Shown here: piece by piece, positions 1-5,021 of the stretch
Numbering within the stretch: the stretch's first letter is position 1
How the letters are laid out: the number at the start of each line of letters is the position of its first letter
NCBI GenBank assembly: GCA_023653245.1
Contig: JAMNXK010000212.1
Coordinates: forward strand, 1 to 5,148
DNA from: Tagaea sp.
GTDB taxonomy: Bacteria > Pseudomonadota > Alphaproteobacteria > CACIAM-22H2
Length of the DNA stretch: 5,148 nucleotides
Direction: 5' to 3'
Position numbers and translations under genes: made by a program
The notes under the pieces: generated by a model
Database searches by the model: none
The model's input: only the letters and a program-made list of their open reading frames with translations
What the model was told of the DNA's origin: nothing

Positions 1-202
1 CACGATCGAGGATCTGGGGCCGCATTTCGGCGCCGGTCTCTATGGGGCCGAGGTCGATCTGATGGTCCGCGAGGAATGGGCGCGTACGGCCAACGACGTG
101 CTGTTCCGGCGCAGCAAGACGGGTTTGCATCTGTCGCTCGCCGAGCAGGCCGTGCTCGGCGGCTATCTCGCCCGCGCGCACGGCCTCGGCCAGACCGGCT
201 GA
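1..202 (+). CDS. glpD: Glycerol-3-phosphate dehydrogenase, C-terminal end (partial)
   Basis: This is the last 66 codons of a gene entering from the left, in the frame that starts at base 2, with a TGA stop at 200-202. The translation contains DLGPHFGAGLYGAEVDLMV followed by EEWARTANDVLFRRSKTGL. That is the C-terminal helical region of aerobic FAD-dependent glycerol-3-phosphate dehydrogenase; the 'EWxRxAxDVLxRRxKxGL' block is the family's most recognisable tail motif. The enzyme oxidises glycerol-3-phosphate to dihydroxyacetone phosphate at the inner face of the membrane and passes electrons to quinone. The FAD-binding and catalytic parts lie outside the window and cannot be judged. The stop codon overlaps the start of the next gene by one base (TGATG), so the two are almost certainly co-transcribed and translationally coupled. 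Confidence 0.88.
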   Translation, partial: TIEDLGPHFGAGLYGAEVDLMVREEWARTANDVLFRRSKTGLHLSLAEQAVLGGYLARAHGLGQTG

Positions 203-1041
203 TGGCGCGTATCGCGTTCTTCGGTTTGGGCCGCATGGGCGCGGGCATGGCGGCACGCCTTGCCGGGGCGGGCCACGAAGTTCGCACCTGGAATCGCACG
301 GCGAAACCCGGGACCTTCGCCTCGCCCGCCGAAGCCGCGCAAGGCTGCGACGCGGCTTTCGCCATGCTCGCCGACGACGACGCCTCGCGCGCGGTGTGGG
401 AATCCGCCCTGCCCGCTTTGCCCAAAGGCGCCTTCGTCGTCGAGTGCTCGACGCTGTCGCGCGCGCGCGTTCTCGAACTGGCGGCCCAAGCGCGAGCGCG
501 GGGCTTGCGCTATATCGACAGCCCGGTGACCGGCCTGCCCGACGCGGCCGCCGCGGGCAAGCTCACGCTGTTCGTCGGCGCCGACAAAGACGATGTCGAT
601 GCCGCGCGGCCCCTGCTCGCCCCGATCGCGACCGAGATCGCACATTTCGGCCCCGTCGGCGCGGGCACGGTCTACAAGCTTCTCATCAATCTGATGGGCG
701 CGGTGCAGATCGCCGCCGTCGGCGAAGGCATGGCGCTGGCGCAAGCCGCCGGGCTCGATCTTGCCCAATTCGCCGCGATGCTCGCCAAGGGCCAAGCCGC
801 GAGCCCGCAAACCGTGCGCGCGGCGGGCCGTATCGTCGCCGACGATCACGCGCGCGAGGTGCTGTTCACCGGCCGCTTGCGCCGCAAGGACGCCGCCTAC
901 GGCGTGGCGCTGGCGCGCGAACTCGGGATCGCCGCACGGCTGGGCGAGACCGCGCTCGATGCCTACGAGCGCCTGGTCCGCGCCGGCCTTGGCGATGTCA
1001 ACGAAACCCAGATCGTCTCGGTGCCCGCGAAGGGGCTGTAG
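202..1041 (+). CDS. NAD(P)-dependent beta-hydroxyacid dehydrogenase (3-hydroxyisobutyrate dehydrogenase family)
   Basis: This 279-aa protein has the usual family length. Visible landmarks: an N-terminal Rossmann motif GLGRMG (residues 8-13); WNRT (30-33), where an Arg after the second strand usually favours NADP; a substrate-binding signature DSPVTG (106-111) followed by AGKLTLFVG; the catalytic Lys in YKLLIN (K159, with N163); and the late RKD motif (K229-D230). The family reversibly oxidises short beta-hydroxyacids (3-hydroxyisobutyrate, tartronate semialdehyde/glycerate, related compounds) in the cytoplasm. The sequence does not tell me which substrate applies, so no gene symbol is given. 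I chose the ATG at 202 because it begins the Rossmann strand directly (MARIAFFGLG) and overlaps the glpD stop. A longer reading from 76 would run through glpD in another frame. No Shine-Dalgarno is visible, which fits coupling to glpD. The last 20 codons have a diverged second copy at 2168-2227. Confidence 0.9.
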   Translation: MARIAFFGLGRMGAGMAARLAGAGHEVRTWNRTAKPGTFASPAEAAQGCDAAFAMLADDDASRAVWESALPALPKGAFVVECSTLSRARVLELAAQARARGLRYIDSPVTGLPDAAAAGKLTLFVGADKDDVDAARPLLAPIATEIAHFGPVGAGTVYKLLINLMGAVQIAAVGEGMALAQAAGLDLAQFAAMLAKGQAASPQTVRAAGRIVADDHAREVLFTGRLRRKDAAYGVALARELGIAARLGETALDAYERLVRAGLGDVNETQIVSVPAKGL

Positions 1042-1071
1042 GGCGCGCCGCGCACGTTGCCCCTCATTGTC

Positions 1072-1103
1072 ATTCTCGCGCGAGCGAAGCGAGGCGCGGG
1101 AAT
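1072..1103. repeat. REP-like hairpin downstream of the dehydrogenase gene
   Basis: The arms ATTCTCGCGC (1072-1081) and GCGCGGGAAT (1094-1103) pair over 10 positions, one of them a T-G pair, around a 12-base loop GAGCGAAGCGAG. This resembles the dispersed 'TCATTCCCGCG..' palindromes common between genes in alphaproteobacteria. It lies 30 bases after the dehydrogenase stop. It lacks a following T-run on the plus strand, so a role as a rho-independent terminator is not supported; it may protect the 3' end of the message or simply be a dispersed repeat. Confidence 0.5.
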
Positions 1104-1138
1104 CTCGAAAACGAACGGCGCGCCGCCAGGCGCGTCCA

Positions 1139-1167
1139 CCCCCAACGAAAAACGGCCGCGCGACGGC
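1139..1167 (+). repeat. 29-bp direct repeat, left copy
   Basis: These 29 bases, beginning CCCCCAACGAAAAACGG and ending GCGACGGC, are identical to 2249-2277 in the same orientation. The two copies bracket the toxin-antitoxin genes, with a 1,110-bp offset between them. Identity ends abruptly: the preceding base is A here and C in the other copy, and the following bases diverge (TGTTGG versus GGCCGT). In both places the repeat forms one arm of a terminator-like hairpin. Confidence 0.85.
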
Positions 1168-1181
1168 TGTTGGCGCGGCCG
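1150..1181 (-). terminator. Intrinsic terminator of the toxin-antitoxin operon (minus strand)
   Basis: The arms CGGCCGCGC (1153-1161) and GCGCGGCCG (1173-1181) pair perfectly over 9 bp around an 11-base loop. Read on the minus strand the second arm is followed directly by TTTTT, the classic rho-independent layout. It lies about 74 bases after the toxin stop codon. There is no T-run on the plus strand side, so it should act mainly on minus-strand transcripts. Confidence 0.65.
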
Positions 1182-1254
1182 AGAAACACGCCAGATTCAG
1201 AAGAAAAAAGGCAACGAATAAGTGATGCGCGGAGATCGGGGACGCCAAACCTTC

Positions 1255-1518
1255 TCAGCACTTTACGTGCATCACCGCGACGCCTTTCGAATTGTACCTG
1301 TAGAGCATTTTCGCAATAGGCATGTCCGGCACTCCGGCATCCGAACTGATAATCTCAAACACTCCGCCGAGTTTGTCGGATATGCAAACGCCTTGCGTTG
1401 GGTCCCGGCGGAGCAAGTACTCCAGCGCATCGAATGCGTCTGCCAGCCGTGGGTTTCCTTGGATGCATTTGGCTTTTTCCTCGCCTGCTTTCGGACTCAA
1501 GGAAATCCAATACTCCAT
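1255..1518 (-). CDS. Putative toxin of a Panacea-type TA module (RelE/ParE-like fold)
   Basis: This protein has 87 residues (ATG at 1518, TGA at 1255). I do not recognise an exact family, but the architecture is that of a small RelE/ParE-superfamily toxin. There is an N-terminal strand with 'LSPKA' (7-11), a helical stretch GNPRLADAFDALEYLLRRDP (21-40), then alternating strands with VFEIIS (53-58), the ParE-like MLYRY (71-75) and a final hydrophobic strand VAVMHVKC (80-87). Family members act in the cytoplasm as ribosome-dependent mRNA nucleases or gyrase inhibitors; which activity applies here is unknown. No complete catalytic set can be named by eye. The gene starts 2 nt after the antitoxin stop, with only a weak GGAAAA upstream, so its translation should depend on the antitoxin's. 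Its G+C (about 48-55% by line) is far below that of neighbouring genes, suggesting transfer. The alternative is an accessory protein of unknown role. Confidence 0.6.
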   Translation of the reverse strand: MEYWISLSPKAGEEKAKCIQGNPRLADAFDALEYLLRRDPTQGVCISDKLGGVFEIISSDAGVPDMPIAKMLYRYNSKGVAVMHVKC

Positions 1519-1520
1519 GA

Positions 1521-2114
1521 CTATTTTTTCCGTGCGAATTCAGCCTCGGACCAGTCCAGGTCGTCTTGGGTAACGACCGCTTCAGCCCATTCGATATCGG
1601 AGGCGCTAGGCGGAATCGGCTCAGCGGCGTAGATCGTCCACAGCGGAAGGCGCTCGCCCGGTTTCGCGGCTTTCCATACCCGATCATGGGTCGCATCGCT
1701 GATTTCGGCGGCGGTAAAATCCCTTGTAATTGCGTCTATATGCGCGTCGAGCACACTGATTTCGTCGCCCGAAAACTTCGATACGTCGGCTGGCGTCACG
1801 GCAAAAAACTGGCGGCGCGCCTCCGAACGGCCCGTGCCTGCACGTTCGACGAGTCGCCCCGCTTCCTTCAGGCGCTTAATGGATTTCTCGACGTCGGGCG
1901 ACATCGGACCGTGTGGGCCCTTGACGTATCGAGCGTCGGTCAAAGCACGGCGGCGCTTGGCATACAGCGCTGTATCCGAGAACCAAAAAACCTTTTGGAG
2001 TTTGACAGCCCCCAAATCGGCCGGCCGCTCGACGCGCTCGCACGTGTAAAGAACCAGCTCGTCCAACCGAGCCTTCGCGTCGTCGCGATCGAATGCGGAC
2101 TCCAAGGCGCCCAT
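1521..2114 (-). CDS. Panacea-domain (DUF4065/SocA-like) antitoxin
   Basis: This is a 197-aa protein from the ATG at 2114. It shows the Panacea hallmarks in order: KLQKVFWFSDTALYAKR (38-54, matching the family 'KLQKLLYFadf.hy'), ARYVKGPHGPMSPDV (61-75), an amphipathic helix with K/R/E (76-92), and a C-terminal block ISDATHDRVWKAAKPGERLP (138-157), like the family 'lSH.tpaWkaa.pGe.i'. Panacea proteins are antitoxins that neutralise many unrelated toxins by direct binding; the family includes the Caulobacter SocA proteolysis adaptor. An acidic tail (DDLDWSEAEF, 184-193) follows the domain. Position supports the role: first gene of a two-gene operon, with a small toxin-like gene 2 nt downstream. 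A TTG-initiated reading from 2255 would add 47 residues without domain similarity and would run through the repeat and gene remnant, so I prefer 2114. No strong Shine-Dalgarno is visible and the message may be nearly leaderless. Confidence 0.85.
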   Translation of the reverse strand: MGALESAFDRDDAKARLDELVLYTCERVERPADLGAVKLQKVFWFSDTALYAKRRRALTDARYVKGPHGPMSPDVEKSIKRLKEAGRLVERAGTGRSEARRQFFAVTPADVSKFSGDEISVLDAHIDAITRDFTAAEISDATHDRVWKAAKPGERLPLWTIYAAEPIPPSASDIEWAEAVVTQDDLDWSEAEFARKK

Positions 2115-2121
2115 GGCAGAG

Positions 2122-2151
2122 ACAATAAGCCTGGAATCGTCTGTGTCGCAA
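2122..2151 (-). promoter_or_regulatory. Candidate promoter of the toxin-antitoxin operon
   Basis: On the minus strand, TTGCGA (plus 2151-2146) and TATTGT (plus 2127-2122) are separated by 18 bases. Each matches 4/6 of the sigma-70 hexamers. Transcription would begin within a few bases of the ATG at 2114, implying a leaderless or near-leaderless message, which fits the absence of a ribosome binding site. The match is modest and may be chance. Confidence 0.35.
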
Positions 2152-2160
2152 GCGTGCGAC
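2145..2160. promoter_or_regulatory. Candidate operator: inverted repeat GTCGCA-N4-TGCGAC
   Basis: A perfect 6-bp inverted repeat with a 4-base centre (AGCG) overlaps the proposed -35 hexamer of the toxin-antitoxin promoter. Type II modules usually repress their own promoter through such a site. Whether a Panacea protein binds DNA here is inference; no obvious helix-turn-helix was seen in the antitoxin. Confidence 0.35.
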
Positions 2161-2167
2161 GGGTTTG

Positions 2168-2227
2168 CGCGCGGGGCGTGGCGGCATGGACGAAACCACA
2201 CTGGTCGATGTTCCTGCAAATGGGCTT
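2168..2227 (+). pseudogene. Remnant of a 3' end of a beta-hydroxyacid dehydrogenase gene
   Basis: Twenty codons translate to RAGRGGMDETTLVDVPANGL, which aligns without gaps to the last 20 residues of the intact dehydrogenase (codons at 979-1038) with 12 identities plus conservative N/D, I/L and V/M changes. The DNA identity is 39/60, with several differences at third positions as expected from protein-coding divergence. The codon after it is TAC where the intact gene has the TAG stop. No dehydrogenase similarity is visible upstream of 2165. It lies on the same strand as the intact gene, just beyond the toxin-antitoxin module. The simplest reading is a fossil of the original gene tail displaced when the module arrived. 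Confidence 0.55.
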
Positions 2228-2248
2228 TACTTGATGCGCGAGGAGCGC

Positions 2249-2277
2249 CCCCCAACGAAAAACGGCCGCGCGACGGC
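2249..2277 (+). repeat. 29-bp direct repeat, right copy
   Basis: This is identical base for base to 1139-1167 and in the same orientation. It supplies the left arm and loop of the terminator at 2259-2286. Both copies come after a dehydrogenase 3' end (intact on the left, remnant on the right), so the repeat may belong to a larger duplicated 'gene tail plus terminator' unit. Confidence 0.85.
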
Positions 2278-2286
2278 GGCCGTTTT
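2259..2286. terminator. Bidirectional intrinsic terminator
   Basis: AAAACGGCCGC (2259-2269) and GCGGCCGTTTT (2276-2286) pair perfectly over 11 bp around a 6-base loop (GCGACG). There is a T-run at the end on both strands (TTTT on plus, TTTTT on minus). It sits 24 bases after the stop of the small minus-strand gene and downstream of the dehydrogenase remnant. A two-way terminator is what one expects between convergent genes, so it probably once ended the dehydrogenase operon as well. Confidence 0.85.
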
Positions 2287-2310
2287 GTCGATGAAAGGCG
2301 CGCGAAGGCG

Positions 2311-2469
2311 TCAGTGCCAATTCGGATTGGGCAGCAGACCGTCCTCGCGCAGGATGTCCTTCATCGACTTGAGCACATCGCCGATCGGCGGCAGCTCGGC
2401 ATTGGATGCCGGCGCCTTCTTGGCGCGGGTCTGAGACTTGCGAGGCGCGTTGGTCATTTGCGGGGTCAT
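2311..2469 (-). CDS. Small conserved-looking protein of unknown function (52 aa)
   Basis: I do not recognise this protein. It starts at the ATG at 2469 and ends at TGA 2311-2313. The first half is basic and rich in Ala/Pro/Thr (residues 9-18, RKSQTRAKKA). The second half looks like a short amphipathic helix (IGDVLKSMKDILREDGLL, 29-46) ending in NPNWH. There is no signal peptide or membrane segment. It is supported as a real gene by a good promoter 30-57 bases upstream and a strong terminator just downstream, rather than by homology. A TTG-initiated reading from 2526 would begin inside the -35 box, so I reject it. A second Met (residue 5) is a possible alternative start. It runs divergently from imuA; whether it shares SOS control is not shown. 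Confidence 0.6.
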   Translation of the reverse strand: MTPQMTNAPRKSQTRAKKAPASNAELPPIGDVLKSMKDILREDGLLPNPNWH

Positions 2470-2498
2470 GGCTGAGACGTTTCCGTGAGTCGCAGGCG

Positions 2499-2526
2499 AG
2501 TATAGACGCGTCGTCGCATTTTGCAA
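2499..2526 (-). promoter_or_regulatory. Promoter of the small minus-strand gene
   Basis: On the minus strand TTGCAA (plus 2526-2521) is followed after 16 bases by TATACT (plus 2504-2499), matching 4/6 and 5/6 of the sigma-70 hexamers. The predicted start gives a leader of roughly 20-25 bases before the ATG at 2469, with a weak CGGAA in it as the only ribosome-binding candidate. Confidence 0.55.
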
Positions 2527-2575
2527 GCCGTAATACGATTAGACTTGGTAATTCATCGAGTGCCGCAATTCCTGT

Positions 2576-2603
2576 TGACGCGCGCCGCCTCACGGAATAG
2601 AAC
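2576..2603 (+). promoter_or_regulatory. Candidate promoter of the imuA-imuB(-dnaE2) operon
   Basis: TTGACG (2576-2581, 5/6 to the -35 consensus) is followed after 16 bases by TAGAAC (2598-2603, 4/6 to the -10 consensus). The -10 is overlapped by the first half of the candidate LexA box, the normal arrangement for SOS repression. The leader to the start at 2651 would be about 40 bases. Confidence 0.5.
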
Positions 2604-2614
2604 AAAACTCGAAT
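2600..2614 (+). promoter_or_regulatory. Candidate LexA (SOS) box, GAAC-N7-GAAT
   Basis: Alphaproteobacterial LexA binds direct-repeat sites of the form GAAC-N7-GAAC (GTTC-N7-GTTC on the other strand). Here GAAC (2600-2603), seven bases AAAACTC, and GAAT (2611-2614) match 7 of the 8 fixed positions. It lies upstream of imuA, a standard SOS target in this class, and on the -10 region. The last base is off consensus, so affinity may be reduced. Confidence 0.6.
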
Positions 2615-2650
2615 ATAGACGAAGAGCGAACTATCTCAGAGGAGCGGAAG

Positions 2651-3544
2651 ATGAACCTGTCACCGAGCCCCATTGCCGCCGCCATCAAAACCATCCCCAC
2701 CCTACCGCCCCCGGTTGGCCTGGCCCGCCATCAACCGGCGTTCGGCACGCTGCGCAATCCGCTCCTGGGGAAACATTACATGAATATGCCGTCGCGCGCA
2801 CGCCGCCTCGCCTCGACCACGGTGCAGGAGCTGAAGGCCCGGCTGGCGAGTTTCGAGGCCCGGTCCGGAGCGGGTGCGGGCGCCATTGCCCTTGGTCTGG
2901 CGGCGATCGACGCGCATCTGCCCGGCGGCGGCTTGGCGCGCGGCAGCCTGCACGAGGTCGTCGGCGCCGATATCGACGGCCCGGCGCGCGACGGCGCGGC
3001 CAGCGGGTTCGCCGCGGCTTTGCTGGCGCGCTGTGCCGCCGATCCGGGCAAAAGCGGCCCGGTCTTGTGGATCGCGCGCCGGCCGAACCTCACCCAGGCG
3101 GGCCTCGCCGCGTTCGGGCTCGACGCGTCGCGGCTGCTGCTGGTCGACGCGCCCAAACGCGTGGACGCGCTCTGGGCTTTCGAGGAAGCGTTGCGCTGCC
3201 GGGCGCTGGCGGCCGTCGTGGCCGAGATCGACGATGTCGATCTCACCCAAACCCGCCGCTTGCAACTCGCCGCCGAACTCGGCGGCACGACCGGGCTGTT
3301 GCTCCGCCCGCCCGGCGAACTCGCACTGCCCAGTGCCGCGCGCACGCGCTGGCGAATCGAGAGTCTGCCCAACGCCGGCGAAACCCCGCGCTGGCGCGCC
3401 GAACTCGCGCGCGTCCAAGGCGGCAGCCCCCGCGCCTGGACGATCGACGCCGCACCGACCGGCTGGAGCCTCGCCGCCGATGAAGCGCATCATCGCGATC
3501 TTCCTGCCCACGCTGTCGACCGATCGCGCCGCAAGGCGGGCTGA
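2651..3544 (+). CDS. imuA: ImuA, RecA-like accessory protein of the SOS mutasome
   Basis: This 297-aa protein works with ImuB and DnaE2 in damage-induced translesion synthesis. The ImuA core runs from about residue 52: a helix TVQELKARLASFEA (57-70), GLAAIDAHLPGGGLARGSLHEV (82-103), a FAAALLAR helix (120-127), PVLWIARR (137-144), GLAAFGLDASRLLLVDAP (151-168), LWAFEEALR (174-182), AAVVAEIDDVDLTQTRRLQLAAE (187-209) and GTTGLLLRPP (212-221). No proper Walker A is present where a RecA ATPase would have one, as usual in ImuA. The ATG at 2651 has a strong AGAGGAG six bases upstream, so I chose it. It gives a 43-residue Pro-rich N-terminal extension before the core. The ATG at 2780 (weaker GGGGA upstream) is the alternative and would give a 254-aa protein closer to the core. 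The last 21 codons overlap imuB in another frame. Confidence 0.88.
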   Translation: MNLSPSPIAAAIKTIPTLPPPVGLARHQPAFGTLRNPLLGKHYMNMPSRARRLASTTVQELKARLASFEARSGAGAGAIALGLAAIDAHLPGGGLARGSLHEVVGADIDGPARDGAASGFAAALLARCAADPGKSGPVLWIARRPNLTQAGLAAFGLDASRLLLVDAPKRVDALWAFEEALRCRALAAVVAEIDDVDLTQTRRLQLAAELGGTTGLLLRPPGELALPSAARTRWRIESLPNAGETPRWRAELARVQGGSPRAWTIDAAPTGWSLAADEAHHRDLPAHAVDRSRRKAG

Positions 3545-5006
3545 GGGGGCGGCGCGCGCCGCGCCGCGCGTCACCTTCGAAGCCGGCGGCGGCACGCTGC
3601 GCTTGGCGGCCCTCGACGACGCGGCGCGGTGCGCGGGCCTTGTTCCCGGGCTCGGCCTCGCCGAAGCGCGCGCGCGCATGCCCGGCCTGATCGCGAGCGC
3701 GCATGACGGCGCGGGCGACGCGGCCGCCCTCGAATCCCTGGCGCTGTGGGCGCAGCGCTGGTCGCCCGCGATCGCGCGCGACGCGGCGGGGCTGCTGCTC
3801 GACGCCTCGGGGGCTTCGCATCTGTTCGGCGGCGAAGACGCTTGGCTCGCCACGATCTTGCGCGAATTCGCCCGGCTTGGCCTGACCGCGCGCGCCGGGA
3901 TCGCCGACACGATCGGGGCGGCTTGGGCCGCGTCGCGCTTCGGGCCCGCGCCCGCCACGCGCATTCCTGCGGGCGAAACCCGGACCATCCTCGCCGCGTA
4001 TCCGCCGGCGGCCTTGCGCCTCGCCCCCTCGACGCTCGCTTCGTTCGACCGGCTCGGCTTGCGGCGCATCGCCGATCTCGACGCGCTGGCGCGCGCGGAC
4101 GATTCCCGGCGCGGGCTCGCTTCGCGCTTCGGGCCCGAGCCGATCTTGCGCCTGCGCCAGGCTTTCGGCGAAGCGGCCGAGCCGCTCGATCCCGATCTGC
4201 CGCCGCCCGCCTTGCGCGCGCGCCTGGACTTCGCCGAGCCGATCTCGGCGCCCGAGGATATCGCGCGCGCGGCCGGGCTGCTGGCGGCGCAGCTGTGCGC
4301 GGCGCTCGAAGCCGGCGCGCTGGGCTTGCGCCGCGCGGCCCTGGTCTGCGTGCGCGCGGACGGCACGGCCACGCGCCTGGCGCTGGGCACCAGCCATCCG
4401 ATGCGCGATCCCGGCCGGCTCGTGCGCTTGTTCGCCGAGCACCTGCCCAAGCTCGATCCCGGTTTCGGGATCGATACCTGCCTGCTCGACGCCGAGATCG
4501 CCGAGCCTTGGACCGCGCGACAAAGCGCGCTCGCCTTGCCCGACGGCGATGTCGAGGGCTTGCGCCCCGAAGATCTCGCGCCGCTGGTCGATCGCCTCGT
4601 CAACCGTTTGGGGGCCGCCTCGGTCGTGCGCCTGGTGGCGCGCGAGAGCCATCTGCCCGAGCGCGCGCAAGCGCGCATCCCCGCCCTCGCCGCCGTGCCG
4701 GACGCCTTGCGGGGTGCCGCTTCGCCCGGCGGCGCGCGGCCCTTGCGTCTGCTCGCGCATCCCGAGCCCATCGAAGCCTTGGCCGAATTGCCCGACGGGG
4801 CCCCGCGCCGCTTTCGCTGGCGCAAGCGCGTGCACGACATCGCCCAAGCGCGCGGGCCCGAGCGCATCGAAGGCGAATGGTGGCGCGGGGCCGGCCACGC
4901 GCGCGATTATTTCGCCGTCGAGGACGGCGACGGGCGGCGCTACTGGGTCTATCGCGAAGGGGCCGCCGGGAGTTTGCGCTGGTTCCTGCACGGGGTCTGC
5001 GCGTGA
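3480..5006 (+). CDS. imuB: ImuB, inactive Y-family polymerase-like adaptor
   Basis: This 508-aa protein starts at the ATG at 3480 inside the end of imuA (65-bp overlap; GGAG at 3465-3468). ImuB bridges ImuA, DnaE2 and the sliding clamp in SOS mutagenesis. The N-terminal strand RIIAIFLPTLSTDR (3-16) lacks the catalytic Asp of Y-family polymerases. The second site reads LLLDASGASHLFGGE (105-119), the ImuB form rather than the active S-x-DE form. ADTIGAAWAASRFG (142-155) and a helix-hairpin-helix-like LGLRRIADLDALAR (192-205) follow. The little-finger-like region contains LDPGFGIDTCLLDAE (325-339). The C-terminus is the typical ImuB tail: RFRWRKRVHDIAQARGPERI (444-463), EWWRG, RDYFAVEDGDGRRYWVYR (475-492) and WFLHGVCA at the end. 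QSALAL (348-353) is a weak candidate clamp-binding motif. Length and domain order are normal. It is probably co-transcribed with imuA and dnaE2. Confidence 0.92.
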   Translation: MKRIIAIFLPTLSTDRAARRAEGAARAAPRVTFEAGGGTLRLAALDDAARCAGLVPGLGLAEARARMPGLIASAHDGAGDAAALESLALWAQRWSPAIARDAAGLLLDASGASHLFGGEDAWLATILREFARLGLTARAGIADTIGAAWAASRFGPAPATRIPAGETRTILAAYPPAALRLAPSTLASFDRLGLRRIADLDALARADDSRRGLASRFGPEPILRLRQAFGEAAEPLDPDLPPPALRARLDFAEPISAPEDIARAAGLLAAQLCAALEAGALGLRRAALVCVRADGTATRLALGTSHPMRDPGRLVRLFAEHLPKLDPGFGIDTCLLDAEIAEPWTARQSALALPDGDVEGLRPEDLAPLVDRLVNRLGAASVVRLVARESHLPERAQARIPALAAVPDALRGAASPGGARPLRLLAHPEPIEALAELPDGAPRRFRWRKRVHDIAQARGPERIEGEWWRGAGHARDYFAVEDGDGRRYWVYREGAAGSLRWFLHGVCA

Positions 5007-5021
5007 GCGCTCCATGCCCTC

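Noticed and set aside
163..1248. Long minus-strand open frame (361 codons) opposite the dehydrogenase gene
   Set aside because: It is a shadow of the high-G+C plus-strand gene: Arg/Ala/Gly-rich, no family motifs, while the plus-strand frame has every dehydrogenase landmark.
1222..2234. Plus-strand open frames (136 and 222 codons) opposite the toxin-antitoxin genes
   Set aside because: They lie antisense to the Panacea gene, whose domain motifs are clear, and to its partner; their translations show no family signature.
2115..2255. N-terminal extension of the Panacea protein from a TTG at 2255
   Set aside because: The 47 extra residues have no Panacea similarity and would overlap the remnant, the repeat and the candidate promoter; the ATG at 2114 fits better.
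1139..2277. Could the two 29-bp repeats be a CRISPR array or insertion-sequence ends?
   Set aside because: There are only two copies, 1.1 kb apart, in direct rather than inverted orientation, with no spacers and no transposase between them.
2165..2434. 89-codon plus-strand open frame starting with TTG
   Set aside because: Its first third is the dehydrogenase-tail remnant, and it then runs through a strong terminator and antisense to the small minus-strand gene. It is not a credible gene, though the remnant itself is reported.
2702..4867. 721-codon minus-strand open frame across imuA and imuB
   Set aside because: Low-complexity Arg/Ala/Ser-rich translation opposite two well-recognised genes; long stop-free antisense frames are expected at this G+C.
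3243..5015. 590-codon minus-strand open frame opposite imuB
   Set aside because: It has the same shadow character, with no recognisable domain and no promoter or ribosome binding site seen.
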